From contig DGBH01000004.1 in NCBI GenBank assembly GCA_002384205.1, forward strand, positions 2,236 to 17,654: DNA of 15,419 nucleotides, given 5' to 3'. The translations under genes and the position numbers were made by a program. Source of the DNA: Bacteroidetes bacterium UBA4009. Lineage in GTDB: Bacteria > Bacteroidota > Bacteroidia > NS11-12g > UBA9320. Shown piece after piece: positions 15,148 through 15,419 of this stretch; position 1 is the stretch's first letter; each line of letters opens with the position of its first letter. The notes beneath the pieces were generated by a model. It saw only the letters and a program-made list of their open reading frames with translations. It did not search any database and had not been told where the DNA came from.

Positions 15148-15419
15148 ATGCTCCGGAAATTACTGTTTTCATTACTAATCATAGCAAATGCTGTAACGGC
15201 GATTGCACAGATAGGTTTTATAGAAAATAAGGGGCAATTTGATGAGCCGATTGTTTTTCGTGCTCAATTTGACGGACATCAAATATACCTGGATAAGGAA
15301 GGCTTTTCGGTACTGTTACACGACGAAGAAACCTGGGGTAAGTATGCAATGGATTTCCACTCCAATAAGCGAAATAATGACAGTATTTCGCTAGCATACC
15401 ATCTTATAAAATATAAACT
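15148..15419 (+). CDS. Secreted protein N-terminus (DUF7948-like), 3'-truncated by window edge
   Basis: The frame opens with ATG at 15148 and continues to the last base (90 codons visible, no stop). Residues 1-20 form a Sec signal peptide (MLRKLLFSLLIIANAVTAIAQ, cleavage probably before Gln21). The mature protein starts with IGFIENKGQFDEPIVFRAQFDGHQIYL-type sequence (22-48), followed by DKEGFSVLLHDEE. This opening is typical of the N-terminal domain of large Bacteroidota surface proteins (DUF7948) that often carry SBBP/PKD-type repeats and a gliding-motility or type IX secretion C-terminal domain. The rest of the protein lies outside the window, so neither its length nor its sorting signal can be judged. 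Confidence 0.82.
   Translation, partial: MLRKLLFSLLIIANAVTAIAQIGFIENKGQFDEPIVFRAQFDGHQIYLDKEGFSVLLHDEETWGKYAMDFHSNKRNNDSISLAYHLIKYK

Overview
The window is AT-rich bacterial DNA that reads as a member of the Bacteroidota, probably a Flavobacteriia- or Cytophagia-like aerobe. Four things support this: a complete alternative complex III (act) gene set in the Bacteroidota form, including the ActB variant with an internal Tat signal; a Bacteroidota-type -7 promoter element (TAnnTTTG) ahead of actA; few Shine-Dalgarno sequences; and, at the right edge, the N-terminus of a large secreted protein with the GFIENKGQ-type opening common in this phylum.

Layout. (1) 1-1098, plus strand: the 3' part of a DEAD-box RNA helicase cut by the left edge. 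(2) 1122-2126, minus: an AlkB-like membrane di-iron hydroxylase, convergent with the helicase. (3) 2147-2182: a perfect 36-nt palindrome followed on the minus strand by a T-rich tract, read as the terminator of the operon behind it. (4) 2201-10434, minus: actA-actB-actC-actD-actE-actF, in transcription order from right to left, with spacers of 1-39 nt. (5) 10721-11665, minus: a PhoH-like ATPase that appears to start at TTG. (6) 11666-11732: a 67-bp divergent promoter region. (7) 11733-15419, plus: a SAM hydroxide adenosyltransferase-family protein (also TTG start), an overlapping small ABM-domain protein, a long secreted protein with a C-terminal CAP/SCP-like domain, and the start of a secreted DUF7948-like protein cut by the right edge.

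How the genes work together. The six act products form a membrane quinol:electron-acceptor oxidoreductase that replaces the bc1 complex. ActC and ActF are the multi-helix NrfD-like membrane subunits, ActB carries four Fe-S cluster motifs on the periplasmic face, and ActA (five haem motifs) and ActE (one) pass electrons to a terminal oxidase. ActD is a small two-helix subunit. The cytochrome oxidase genes that often follow actF are not here; a terminator and the AlkB-like gene follow instead. The remaining genes look like housekeeping or envelope functions with no clear link to the act operon.

I see no CRISPR array, tRNA, rRNA, insertion sequence or phage gene, and no non-coding stretch longer than about 290 bp. 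No obviously new multi-gene system is visible. The points most worth a second look are the apparent loss of catalytic residues in the SAM hydrolase-like protein, the histidine-rich periplasmic loop of ActF, and the paired TTG starts of the two divergent genes.
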